A DNA stretch of 39,383 bases, from NCBI GenBank assembly GCA_009911505.1, contig QXXL01000042.1, positions 1 to 39,383 of the forward strand. Reading direction: 5' to 3'. Origin of the DNA: Lachnospiraceae bacterium (GTDB taxonomy: Bacteria; Bacillota; Clostridia; Lachnospirales; Lachnospiraceae). A program made the position numbers and the translations under genes. Shown piece after piece: positions 15,094 to 23,235 of the stretch (positions are counted from its first letter, which is position 1; every line of letters starts with the position of its first letter). The notes beneath the pieces were generated by a model. It saw nothing but the letters and a program-made list of their open reading frames with translations, ran no database searches and was not told where the DNA came from.

Positions 15094-16833
15094 ATGAAAA
15101 ATCATACATTCAAACGACTTTTTGGGTATTTGAAAGACTATCGTCTGCGTCTGTTCTTTGTTTTGTTATTTGCTTCTGTCAGCACTATTTTTACCGTTAT
15201 GGCCCCGTTTGTGATTGGTAAAGTCACAACGGCCCTCTTTGACAGTATCAGGGACGGCGTGTTTTATTGGGAAACTATTCTTTGGCTGCTTGCAGCGCTG
15301 GTGTGTTTGTATCTGGTATCGCAGTTCTTTTCCTTTTTGCAGGGATTTCATATGGCAAAGATTACAGCAAATGCAATGCGTGAAATCCGCAGCGATATAG
15401 ATGACAAAATGCACCGGTTGAAACTGAATTATTATGATACGCACACCCACGGCGATATTCTCAGTGTGATTACCAATGATGTCGATACCATCAATAATAC
15501 AGTCAGCCAAAATCTTACCTCTATTGTTACACAGGTGATTACCGCAATCGGAATTCTTCTTATGATGTTGGCAATCAGCCCGAAGCTGACGCTGATCCCA
15601 ATTATTTTGGTGCCGCTGTCGCTCCTAAGTGCAGCAGGTGTTATGAAATCCGGCAGCATGCATTACGGGAAACAACAGGAGCTTTTAGGACAGCTTAACG
15701 GATACATCGAAGAAATGTATAACGGTCAACAGGTTGTGCAGTCTTTTAATTATCAGGACAGGGCAAAACAGCGTTTTTCCGTTTTGAACGAGGAGCTGAA
15801 GAATAGTTCCTATAAGGCGGAAACAACCGCAGGCGCTGTCAGTCCAATTACGACTTTCGTAAATGATATGGGTTATGTGATCTGTGCTGCAATCGGCTGT
15901 CTGCGTGCCATAGGCGGCTTTATCACCGTAGGAAATGTGCAGGCTATGTTAGAGTATACCCGTCGGTTTGCTGAGCCATTTTCTTCTTTGGCTGGTATGG
16001 CAGGAAGCTTTGGCGCAGCAAAAGCCGCAGGAGATCGAATTTTTGCCCTGCTGGACGCAGAGGAAGAATTGCCGGATACAGAACACGGTATTATTCCGCA
16101 GGACCGCTTGGGCAACGTAACCTTTCAAAATGTTCAGTTCGGATATACGCCTGAGCGTATGCTGATGAATGGTGTGAATTTAACAGTAAAGTCCGGTCAA
16201 AAGGTTGCTATTGTTGGCCCTACCGGCGCAGGCAAGACAACTCTTATCAATCTGCTGATGCGTTTCTATGAGATCAACAGCGGCGCTATTACGGTAGACG
16301 GAGTCAATATCTGCGATATACCAAGAGAAGAATTGCGTGATCGCTTTGGTATGGTCTTACAGGACACATGGCTCTTTGAAGGAACGATTGCCGATAATTT
16401 GGGATATGCAGAAGAGGCTATGGATAGAAACAAAATCATTGCTTCGGCAAAGTCCGCCTGCGCCCATGATTTTATCAAAACACTTCCCGGCGGATATGAT
16501 ATGGAACTTTCAAAAGGGGCGGAAAATATTTCACAGGGCGAGCGTCAGCTTCTCACTATTGCCCGTGCCATCGCTTCCAATCCTGAAATCATGATTCTGG
16601 ATGAAGCGACGAGTAATGTAGATACCCATACGGAGGTTTTAATTCAGCGTGCCATGGCGCAGCTTATGAAAGGCCGTACCAGCTTTGTAATTGCTCACCG
16701 GCTTTCTACGATCCGTGACGCAGATATGATTTTGTATATGGAGGACGGAGATATCAAGGAAGTCGGCAATCACGAAGAATTGATGGATAAGAACGGAAAA
16801 TACACCGCTCTGTATAACAGCCAGTTTGCATAA
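15094..16833 (+). CDS. ABC exporter half-transporter, catalytic subunit
   Basis: This 579-residue protein starts at ATG 15094 with GGAAAGGAGG upstream; the frame is open earlier but only within the previous gene. It has six membrane spans, then Walker A GPTGAGKTT (~375), signature ISQGERQLLTIARA, canonical Walker B MILDEATSNVD and H-loop IAHRLST. The catalytic Glu and His are present, complementing the defective site of the first subunit. A strong terminator follows. Confidence 0.93.
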   Translation: MKNHTFKRLFGYLKDYRLRLFFVLLFASVSTIFTVMAPFVIGKVTTALFDSIRDGVFYWETILWLLAALVCLYLVSQFFSFLQGFHMAKITANAMREIRSDIDDKMHRLKLNYYDTHTHGDILSVITNDVDTINNTVSQNLTSIVTQVITAIGILLMMLAISPKLTLIPIILVPLSLLSAAGVMKSGSMHYGKQQELLGQLNGYIEEMYNGQQVVQSFNYQDRAKQRFSVLNEELKNSSYKAETTAGAVSPITTFVNDMGYVICAAIGCLRAIGGFITVGNVQAMLEYTRRFAEPFSSLAGMAGSFGAAKAAGDRIFALLDAEEELPDTEHGIIPQDRLGNVTFQNVQFGYTPERMLMNGVNLTVKSGQKVAIVGPTGAGKTTLINLLMRFYEINSGAITVDGVNICDIPREELRDRFGMVLQDTWLFEGTIADNLGYAEEAMDRNKIIASAKSACAHDFIKTLPGGYDMELSKGAENISQGERQLLTIARAIASNPEIMILDEATSNVDTHTEVLIQRAMAQLMKGRTSFVIAHRLSTIRDADMILYMEDGDIKEVGNHEELMDKNGKYTALYNSQFA

Positions 16834-16840
16834 AAAACAA

Positions 16841-16878
16841 CTCCGGCGCTCAGTATGATACTGGGCGCCAGAATTTTT
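16841..16878 (+). terminator. Rho-independent terminator of the MerR-regulated exporter
   Basis: CTCCGGCGCTCAGTAT pairs with ATACTGGGCGCCAGA around a single-base loop and is followed by ATTTTTGATT. From 16879 to about 17040 I see no gene. Confidence 0.85.
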
Positions 16879-17039
16879 GATTATTCATGCTTTCTGAACA
16901 GGCTGCAGCGGCTGTCACAGATACATCCCCCGCCCACGGGGCTAATGCAGGCATACCCCGGCCCAGGAAGACGACCATCACCTGGAAAGCAAGGAAAAGC
17001 ATATGCTGAAGGCAAAGGAACAGGTCATCAGGAATAAGG

Positions 17040-17383
17040 GTATTGTCATTCGCATAGCTACCGTTCCCATCCCAAAGGCGGTCTAAGATCAGTTCCTTTG
17101 GCAGAAAGCGGCCTGGATTCTAAAAACAGGCAGAGCAGCTTATATTCCACCAATGTTAAAGGGATCTCCGTTTCCGCTTTCCAACAGATCCGCTCAGACA
17201 GGTCAATTCGGAGTCCATCGGATTCCAGAATCGTATCACTCTTATGAAATTGCTGCCCGGAAGAATTGATATGCTTCCATTACAGTACGGGCATTATCTA
17301 CCAGAAAACCATTTTTCTCAAGCGTGTATTTTAGGCCTTCAATCAGGCTTAAATCATCTTCTGCATATAATATCTTTTTTCAT
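17040..17383 (-). pseudogene. OmpR-family response regulator, multiply disrupted
   Basis: From 17383 leftwards the pieces read KKILYAEDDLSLIEGLKYTL then EKNGFLVDNARTVMEAY (receiver start). In another frame they read SDTILESDGLRIDLSERICW and LTLVEYKLLCLFLESRP (winged helix), and in a third PKELILDRLWDGNGSYANDN. The ATG is followed by six A's where five would keep the frame. The phospho-Asp and switch-residue part of the receiver is deleted. It begins 14 bases after the permease stop (17398), so it once belonged to that operon. The expected kinase is gone. Confidence 0.75.
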
Positions 17384-17397
17384 TTATTTTTTATCCA

Positions 17398-18618
17398 TCA
17401 CTTCGGATGCCTCCGACATATAAAAAGAAAAATTACAATTTCCACAGCCAGCAAAACCAATAGAACATACAACAGTACCGGCCAGGCGCAGGCGGCTCCC
17501 GCAAGCAGTAGCATCACCACCGGAACCACATATTTCCGGGGATGATGCCACAGGTCGCTTTCAATCTTCCAGCCACGGATGGGATAAAACCATTCCAGGA
17601 GCACAGACAGCACCGCACTCTGCAGGGCAAAGAAAACAACCCCGGCAATCATTAAGACAGTGACACCGCCGTTTTGTATCTGCCAGCTACAGAGGAATAT
17701 CACATCTGCAGCCATATTACAAGAAAAGATAAACAGGCAGTATGGGATGCAAAAGCGCTGTTCCTGTCCAGGCAGGAAGCGGACTGCCTGCTCCAGGTCA
17801 CAGTCACAGGACAGCAGGATACAAATAGGGGTATTTAAGGATAGAATCGCAAACCCCACCAGGACAACAGACAGCCCGGCCATTTCTCTTATGAAATATG
17901 GCATTACAAGGGCTACGCACCACATCACAGCAGTATTCACCAGATAATTCTTGTGGCAGATCAGATACCGGAAAAAGTACCGCCACAAGGAATGCCTCTT
18001 CCGTTGCTTAATAGCATGGCTTTTCTCACTCTCACCTTGATAAAATGCGTATCCGTCTGCCTTCCATAAAATCAGGATAGCAACGAAACCATTCGCAAGC
18101 AGCAACAGACCAAACCATGGCTCGCTTCCTAAAAACAGAATGGCGGACACTATGGCAGCGGCCCAGATGCCGTCCGCATACCAATATTTTCTCAGGGAAT
18201 AGGCTGCGGCAGCCATAAAGACCGCATGAAACATACTGATGGCCATTCCTATCAACTCTATCGGCTTCCATGCAGAAACAGCCAGTAGAACCGCCAAAAG
18301 CAGCCCTGTCTTTGTAAGGGCCGTATAGGCTCCCAGCGCCGCCACATAGGAGAAAACAAATTTCCGGTCATGCTGCGGCAGCATCAGCATATGTTTAAGC
18401 TCCACAGCGTTATCTTTGGAAGAAAGAGCCTGCCACATCACGCCTGCAGTAAAGGCGCTGATCATCAGGATCCGGACAGAGGCCGCAACCTGCACCTGGA
18501 AGCCCGCGATATACAGCCCCCAAAATATAATCACATCAAGCAAGAGCGTCCGGGACAGCCGCTCGTATCTTACACCAAACAGTTTTTTTGCAAAGGCTTT
18601 ACCTGTCATTTTCATCAT
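17398..18618 (-). CDS. Large ABC-2 like permease
   Basis: This protein is about 406 residues from the ATG at 18618, with GGGAGG six bases upstream; the frame is open to 18645 inside the ATPase gene. It has ten or more hydrophobic segments, a basic loop after the middle (SHAIKQRKRHSLWRYFFRY) and a basic C-terminus (ICRRHPK). I recognise no named family, but it directly overlaps the ATPase gene and must be its membrane partner. The size is larger than typical LanE/G permeases, closer to exporters of modified peptides. Substrate unknown. Confidence 0.8.
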   Translation of the reverse strand: MMKMTGKAFAKKLFGVRYERLSRTLLLDVIIFWGLYIAGFQVQVAASVRILMISAFTAGVMWQALSSKDNAVELKHMLMLPQHDRKFVFSYVAALGAYTALTKTGLLLAVLLAVSAWKPIELIGMAISMFHAVFMAAAAYSLRKYWYADGIWAAAIVSAILFLGSEPWFGLLLLANGFVAILILWKADGYAFYQGESEKSHAIKQRKRHSLWRYFFRYLICHKNYLVNTAVMWCVALVMPYFIREMAGLSVVLVGFAILSLNTPICILLSCDCDLEQAVRFLPGQEQRFCIPYCLFIFSCNMAADVIFLCSWQIQNGGVTVLMIAGVVFFALQSAVLSVLLEWFYPIRGWKIESDLWHHPRKYVVPVVMLLLAGAACAWPVLLYVLLVLLAVEIVIFLFICRRHPK

Positions 18619-19306
18619 GTAGAGCCTCCCGGATATCTGCGGCACCTATCCGCCCGCCTTCAAAAGTCTGCCGGATCTTACCGTCTTCCAGGACAAATAC
18701 CCTGTCAGAGGTCAGCGTAATGCTCTCCAGGATATGTGAAGAAAACAGCACAGCCCCATACTCTTTATAGCCCAAAATCTGCTGGTACAAATATTCCGTG
18801 CTCTGGAAATCCAGGCCGTTGACCGGCTCATCAAGGAGGAGCAGTCTGGGTTTCAGGGCAAAAGCCGTGAGCAAAAATGCTTTTTTCCGATTCCCGGTTG
18901 ACAGCTCCCGTAACAGGATATTTGTATACTTTTCAAAATGGAAACCATGTACCAGATCCGATACATCCGGCACACTCTTCCCATAGGCGGCGCATACATA
19001 GGCCAGGTATTCCCGGAAAGTAAAATACGAAAAAGAATTGTCTTCGGCAAATACTGTATAGCGGCAGAGCTTAAAATCCTGCTTCCGGAAATCTACAGGA
19101 GCGCCACAAAAGCAAATACCGTCTGAACGAAAGGTCGGGAGCAGGCCGGAAATCACCTTCAGAAATGTGGTTTTCCCGGCTCCGTTCAGCCCGATCAAAC
19201 CTGCCACTTCATGCTCCGCCAGCGAAAAAGAAAACTCCGAAAGTATCATTTTCTCTTCACCGTACCACGCACTTAAGTTTTGAACCGTCAGGAGCCTTTT
19301 ACCCAT
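18599..19306 (-). CDS. ABC transporter ATP-binding protein
   Basis: This 235-residue protein starts at ATG 19306 behind GGGGGGAGG; the longer frame upstream lies in the preceding small gene. Walker A is GLNGAGKTT, the signature ELSTGNRKKAFLLTAFALKP is non-canonical (STGNRKK for SGGQxQR), Walker B is LLLLDEPVNGLDF and the H-loop is SSHILES. The STGN signature form is seen in some peptide-export ATPases. It overlaps the permease by 20 bases and follows a small membrane protein by 1 base. Confidence 0.88.
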   Translation of the reverse strand: MGKRLLTVQNLSAWYGEEKMILSEFSFSLAEHEVAGLIGLNGAGKTTFLKVISGLLPTFRSDGICFCGAPVDFRKQDFKLCRYTVFAEDNSFSYFTFREYLAYVCAAYGKSVPDVSDLVHGFHFEKYTNILLRELSTGNRKKAFLLTAFALKPRLLLLDEPVNGLDFQSTEYLYQQILGYKEYGAVLFSSHILESITLTSDRVFVLEDGKIRQTFEGGRIGAADIREALHDENDR

Positions 19307-19307
19307 C

Positions 19308-19484
19308 TTACCTCCCCCCTTTGCCGTCTTTTTCATTTTTCCATGCCGCATATGCGGAGTACAGGAATACACCTGCCAATACCAGATAAAGCCCCATCAT
19401 CGGGAAGTTACCGGATACCCCGCATACAATAGCTGCAACCAGCCAGAGCAGTCCAATGATTCCACGAATGTAAATATGACGCAT
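19308..19484 (-). CDS. Small two-span membrane protein
   Basis: This 58-residue protein starts at ATG 19484 with GAAGGAGG upstream. It has two hydrophobic segments (GIIGLLWLVAAIVCGVSG; MMGLYLVLAGVFLYSAYAAW) and a charged tail (KNEKDGKGGR). It is the first gene of the ATPase/permease operon. It may be an immunity or accessory subunit; it lacks a leader-cleavage site, so a substrate role is less likely. Confidence 0.7.
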   Translation of the reverse strand: MRHIYIRGIIGLLWLVAAIVCGVSGNFPMMGLYLVLAGVFLYSAYAAWKNEKDGKGGR

Positions 19485-19606
19485 TATTTTTACCTCCTTC
19501 ATCGTCTCTTTGTGTTCTCTATGTATCCTGCCGCTGTCTCCATACATATGCTTCTTTCAGCAGACATTCTATTAATTCCTGCTTGCTTTCTGTATAGCTT
19601 CTTCGG

Positions 19607-19726
19607 TCATCTGAAGGTTGCAGTGCCAGTTTTTTTGGACATGGCCTGAATATCCTTGTTATTGGAGCTCTCACAGCAGATGTGTTCTTTATCAATATTT
19701 TCGTGTGTCAGTTTTACAAGTTCCAT
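19607..19726 (-). pseudogene. GNAT (YoaP-like) N-terminal fragment
   Basis: The frame reads MELVKLTHENIDKEHICCES then SNNKDIQAMSKK and stops. It matches the start of the YoaP-type acetyltransferases ('..LT.ENI..EHICCA......AKK.WL'). The acetyl-CoA site and the rest of the protein are missing. Confidence 0.55.
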
Positions 19727-19772
19727 ATTCTATCGTCTTCTTATCGTTCAATCTGCACTTATGTGAAAAAAA

Positions 19773-19943
19773 TCATTCTAACCACCCTTGATAAAACGCA
19801 ACCGCTCCCCAAATTGCATCTACAGCCATCGCCGCCAATGTTACAACAACAATAATAGGATGTTCTTTCATCAGTTTCCCTAATTCTTTTAAATCGTTCA
19901 ATGAACCTTTCCACCTTTGTCCCACAACGAGAATTTCACGCAT
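19773..19943 (-). CDS. Short hydrophobic ORF (possible peptide)
   Basis: 56 residues from ATG 19943, or 42 from TTG 19901, which has AAAGGTGGAAAGG just upstream and is the likelier start. It has a charged N-terminal helix (NDLKELGKLMKEHP), one hydrophobic span (IIVVVTLAAMAVDAIWGAVA) and the end FYQGWLE. It lies between the coiled-coil protein gene and the ABC operon on the same strand, close to a LytTR/GHKL system. It could be a small membrane peptide or bacteriocin-like product. No homology is claimed. Confidence 0.45.
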   Translation of the reverse strand: MREILVVGQRWKGSLNDLKELGKLMKEHPIIVVVTLAAMAVDAIWGAVAFYQGWLE

Positions 19944-20001
19944 TTTTTAACTCTATAAAACTGTACATTCCCAAAATGATATACACAAGCACAACAATAT
20001 A

Positions 20002-20742
20002 CTATTCTGATACAGAAGCATTCTGCCGCCTGTAGGTATCATTGTCTTTCTGGCTTAACTCTTTTTCTACCTGCGCCAGCTTTTTCTGCAGTTCTCGGAT
20101 TTTGTTTTCCTTATTATTGCCGGATACCCTCGCTTCCGCTGGGGCAGACCCAGGCATAGAGGGATGCCCGAAGGACGTTTCATCCCCGGAAACCGACTGT
20201 ATCTGCTGCTTAAGCTGCTGCTTTTTCTCTTTTAGCTTCTTGATTTCCCTGTCAACCTTATCCGTATTTGTGACACATTTCTCCGCCGGCTTTCCCTGGC
20301 TGTCTCCGCCTACCTTATCGGACGGCAGTCCGCCCGCCCCGTCAGGGGCCTGCATTGCGGGATGCCCGGATGGGTATACCTTCGGTGCTTTGCCATCTTC
20401 GCTTTCCTCGGAACGGTCATCCTTTCCGTTTGTATGATCAGCTTCCGGGTCATCAAAAAAGATTTTCCGGTTGCCGTTCTCGTCCTGGCCTACCCAGTAC
20501 AGTCCCGTAGGCTTTTGCCCCGCTTTTTCACTGCTGATGTATTCATCCCGTGGTTCGGACAATTTGCCAGCGTTTTTTTCCTCAGCAGCTTTCTCTGCTT
20601 CCTTTGCCTTTTCTGCCCTCTCTGCAGCCTGTTTTTCCTTTACCCGCTCTGCGTAATCGGAGCCGGAATAATCATAACTTCCTTGTCCTTGCCGTATGGA
20701 ATCAAGGTATCCTTTAGGGTTTCCATGAATCTGCATTGCCAT
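20002..20742 (-). CDS. Hydrophilic coiled-coil protein of unknown function
   Basis: This protein is about 246 residues. ATG 20742 lies 9 bases after GGAGG; an ATG two codons earlier is too close to the SD. No signal peptide or membrane span is seen. Residues 30-65 are an A/E/K helix (AAERAEKAKEAEKAAEE), 135-200 contain two short G/P motifs (SGHPAMQAP, FGHPSMPG), and two coiled-coil segments follow (REIKKLKEKKQQLKQQIQ; KIRELQKKLAQVEKEL). It lies just after the GHKL kinase on the same strand. It resembles FlxA-like and other coiled-coil proteins only in general character. Confidence 0.65.
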   Translation of the reverse strand: MAMQIHGNPKGYLDSIRQGQGSYDYSGSDYAERVKEKQAAERAEKAKEAEKAAEEKNAGKLSEPRDEYISSEKAGQKPTGLYWVGQDENGNRKIFFDDPEADHTNGKDDRSEESEDGKAPKVYPSGHPAMQAPDGAGGLPSDKVGGDSQGKPAEKCVTNTDKVDREIKKLKEKKQQLKQQIQSVSGDETSFGHPSMPGSAPAEARVSGNNKENKIRELQKKLAQVEKELSQKDNDTYRRQNASVSE

Positions 20743-20847
20743 ATGCATGTTCCTCCTTCAAATTGATATTGTCAGGAAACTTTTTTGCAGCCGCTCCCTG
20801 CCGCAGGCAGCTTCCTTTTTCTTTTTTCGGCTATAGAAAGTAGCATT

Positions 20848-22203
20848 TTAATCCATTTGTTGTGGGCTGCTTTCTGGATGCTGTGGAATGATCAGCAGCA
20901 CATGGAGGACAAATACATTCTCCTGTGTCTCTATACTCATGGCGCCGCCATATTTTTCAGCCACTCTTTTTACATTCGACAGACCTGTCCCTTTTTTAAA
21001 CGAGCCTTTCCCATGGAAGCTGTTCTGAATCTCCATCATAAGGAAATCCCCCTGGATCCGCCCGGACACTCGGATATACTTTTCCATATCGGCATCCAGG
21101 CTTTTTACTGCATGGATTGCATTATCCAGCGCATTTGACAGGACAATACAGATATCAATATCTCTGATGCCACAGGGGTATGGCAGAAGGAGGGAACAGT
21201 CCACATTTATCCCCATGCCTTTTGCAATCCCCAGTTTGTTCCCCACCAGAATATCCACGACCGGGTTGTTAGTGCTGCAGGGGAAGGACATTTTTTCCGC
21301 TATATCGTCCAGATCCTCCATATAGGTTACGGCTTCCTCCAGTTTTCCATTCTGCAGGAGCTTTTTTACCACTGTGAGGTGGTTTCTGATGTCATGGCGG
21401 AAAGACTTTGTTTCATCGTAACGGTTTTTCGCTTCCTCCACATACTGGTTCAGGGAATGTTCCTGCTGCTCCAGCAGTGAGATTTCAGTGCCTAGACGAA
21501 AACTCTGCTGCAGTTTCTTATAGGAAAACAGGATGCAGAACAGGCTGGCAAGTCCCAGAAAATACATGGCCAGCATCTGCCCATGACTGAAAAAGTGTCC
21601 CGCAGGCCCTTTGTCCGCCAGGATCTCAAACTGGAAGTCATATTCAATCGCATTGATATAGTTACTCATAATAAATATCATCAGGATCGGAACAAAAATC
21701 AGAAACATCCGCTGCATTCCCATTGTGGTATCATGAGCATCCTCAGGACACAGGGCATCCATGGAAAAATAGCGGTATACGATATAATAGCAAAACCCAC
21801 TCAGCATAAAGGATGCCGTCTCGCAGATCAGCATGGCCGCAATATTGCCTGTCTCATGGAAAAAAGCAGGCAGCCATGGGTATGGAAGGCTCATCAGCGA
21901 GCTCACGATTCCGCTGCAGAGCAACATGATTTCCGTTGTCAGAGTCGCATACAGAAGGGAAGACTTAAAATACGCATGGCAGGCAAAAGCCCCACATATC
22001 GAAATCAATAAGACAAACACCACAAAACCAACAATCGTGTCGCCTGGAATAAACTCGCCCACAATCACTGCACCTACTGCAAACAGGAAATAAAAAGGAG
22101 GCCACACTTTCTTTTTCAAAATTTTTGCCAGAAAATAAATCTGGAAAGACGTTTCAATCACGCCCATAATATATATATTAAAAAAATCTAAATACTCAGC
22201 CAT
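20848..22203 (-). CDS. GHKL-domain sensor histidine kinase (AgrC-like)
   Basis: This protein is about 451 residues from ATG 22203 (GGGGGCAGGT upstream). Six to seven membrane spans occupy residues 1-230, a coiled linker follows, and the H-box is SFRHDIRNHLTVV with His ~270. The N-box is LSNALDNAIHAV and the G-box KGTGLSNVKRVAEKYGG. The RHDxRNH motif and integral polytopic sensor are those of AgrC/ComD-type kinases that detect peptides in the membrane. The cognate LytTR regulator is encoded 170 bases upstream on the same strand. Confidence 0.92.
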   Translation of the reverse strand: MAEYLDFFNIYIMGVIETSFQIYFLAKILKKKVWPPFYFLFAVGAVIVGEFIPGDTIVGFVVFVLLISICGAFACHAYFKSSLLYATLTTEIMLLCSGIVSSLMSLPYPWLPAFFHETGNIAAMLICETASFMLSGFCYYIVYRYFSMDALCPEDAHDTTMGMQRMFLIFVPILMIFIMSNYINAIEYDFQFEILADKGPAGHFFSHGQMLAMYFLGLASLFCILFSYKKLQQSFRLGTEISLLEQQEHSLNQYVEEAKNRYDETKSFRHDIRNHLTVVKKLLQNGKLEEAVTYMEDLDDIAEKMSFPCSTNNPVVDILVGNKLGIAKGMGINVDCSLLLPYPCGIRDIDICIVLSNALDNAIHAVKSLDADMEKYIRVSGRIQGDFLMMEIQNSFHGKGSFKKGTGLSNVKRVAEKYGGAMSIETQENVFVLHVLLIIPQHPESSPQQMD

Positions 22204-22228
22204 GTTACCTGCCCCCATATGTAAAATC

Positions 22229-22348
22229 CCTGTAACTGTTCCGTACCTACACAGTTACAGGCAAAAATCCATTTTAAATTGTCTCTGGCAATGGGATTTT
22301 TGCACTCCTGAATTATTTTCTTACGGTCTGCGCAGTAAATGCGCAGAC
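22229..22348 (-). promoter_or_regulatory. Three consecutive hairpins in the regulator-kinase intergenic leader
   Basis: CCTGTAACTGT (22229-22239) pairs perfectly with ACAGTTACAGG (22251-22261). GCAAAAATCC (22261-22270) pairs perfectly with GGATTTTTGC (22294-22303). GTCTGCGCA (22326-22334) pairs perfectly with TGCGCAGAC (22340-22348). On the minus-strand transcript they lie between the LytTR gene stop and the kinase SD. None is followed by a T-run. They may adjust kinase expression by RNA processing or attenuation, or be protein sites. Confidence 0.6.
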
Positions 22349-22370
22349 TTGCCGGATAACCGCAAAGTTC

Positions 22371-23075
22371 TTATATGTTCTTCATATACTGCAGGACAAC
22401 ACCGGAAAACGCCTTACTCCGCAGCCGCGATACGGGAACTTCTTTGCCGTTATCCATATATGCAGTCCCATTTTTATATCCTTTTAAATGCTTTAGATTG
22501 ATGAGATAGCTCCTGTGGCACCGGAAAAAATGGCTGTCCAGTTTCATTTCTAGATTTTCGATCCGATCATAATAATCAACAACCTCGCCGGAGGCCAGGT
22601 TCAGATATATTTTCCGGTCTATGACCTCGCAAAAAACAATTTCCTTCTTTAGGATGATGCGTCCCTCATATCCCTTTTGCACCAGCAGGCTGTCCTCGAC
22701 GGCGTTTTGCATAGAAGCAAAGAGGCGCTCCATGGTTTTCTCAAATTGTTTTTCTTCCACCGGCTTGACTAGATAATCGTAGGCCTGGACCTCAAAAGAC
22801 TGAAATACCATCTCTTTCAGTACCGTGATAAATATCAGGAATCCCCGGAACTTATCAGCTCGGAGCTTCCTTGCCGTTTCCATGCCGTCCATACCCTTCA
22901 TCTGGATATCTAGAAACAGGATGTCGATCTGTCCATCATAGTTTAACAGATCTTCACCGCTTAAAAATGTCCGAAGCTGGATCTCCCTGTTCTTTTTACG
23001 AAAAAAATCGGAGGCCATTGCCCTTATATGATCGGACATGTGCTTTTCATCATCACAGATTACAATACGGATCAA
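22371..23075 (-). CDS. LytTR-family response regulator (AgrA-like)
   Basis: This 234-residue protein starts at TTG 23075 behind GAGGAGG. The receiver is at 1-120 with acidic pair CDDE (8-10), phospho-acceptor Asp56 in LFLDIQMKGMDG and Lys104 in YLVKPV. The LytTR DNA-binding domain is at about 130-234 (IVFCEVIDRKIYLNL, FFRCHRSYLINLKHL, EVPVSRLRSKAF). It pairs with the GHKL kinase. It carries its own promoter with direct repeats of the spacing LytTR dimers use, so it is likely autoregulated. Confidence 0.93.
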   Translation of the reverse strand: MIRIVICDDEKHMSDHIRAMASDFFRKKNREIQLRTFLSGEDLLNYDGQIDILFLDIQMKGMDGMETARKLRADKFRGFLIFITVLKEMVFQSFEVQAYDYLVKPVEEKQFEKTMERLFASMQNAVEDSLLVQKGYEGRIILKKEIVFCEVIDRKIYLNLASGEVVDYYDRIENLEMKLDSHFFRCHRSYLINLKHLKGYKNGTAYMDNGKEVPVSRLRSKAFSGVVLQYMKNI

Positions 23076-23100
23076 TGCGCCACCTCCTCGTCATTATATC

Positions 23101-23133
23101 GGCAACGGCAAAAGAAAAACTTTTGCCGTTGCC
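23101..23133 (-). promoter_or_regulatory. 14-bp perfect stem-loop in the 5' leader of the LytTR gene
   Basis: GGCAACGGCAAAAG (23101-23114) and CTTTTGCCGTTGCC (23120-23133) pair perfectly around a 5-base loop. With the promoter at 23149-23177 the transcript would start near 23142, so this stem is almost at the mRNA 5' end, ahead of the SD at 23081-23089. It could protect the mRNA from decay. No T-run follows. Confidence 0.7.
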
Positions 23134-23148
23134 ACAGACTGACATTTT

Positions 23149-23177
23149 ATTATAGTCTGCTAAATAAATCAAATCAA
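23149..23177 (-). promoter_or_regulatory. Promoter of the LytTR/GHKL genes
   Basis: On the minus strand TTGATT (23177-23172) and TATAAT (23154-23149) are spaced 17 bp apart. The direct repeats at 23185-23217 lie immediately upstream of the -35, the position expected for activation by a LytTR regulator. Confidence 0.75.
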
Positions 23178-23184
23178 TTTAATT

Positions 23185-23217
23185 GCTGTGAAATGCTTAT
23201 CTGTCGCCGTAAAATGC
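23185..23217 (-). promoter_or_regulatory. Direct repeats with 21-bp period, LytTR box candidates
   Basis: Minus-strand GCATTTTACGGC (23217-23206) and GCATTTCACAGC (23196-23185) agree at 10 of 12 positions and are offset by 21 bp, two helical turns. LytTR regulators (AgrA, PlnC, VirR) bind such paired direct repeats upstream of the -35. The motif differs from published consensus sequences, so assignment rests on geometry. Confidence 0.65.
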
Positions 23218-23235
23218 CGTATAAAATCCGATCTA

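Noticed and set aside
20042..20766. Plus-strand frames opposite the coiled-coil gene
   Set aside because: Serine/phenylalanine-rich antisense shadows of an E/K-rich coding sequence.
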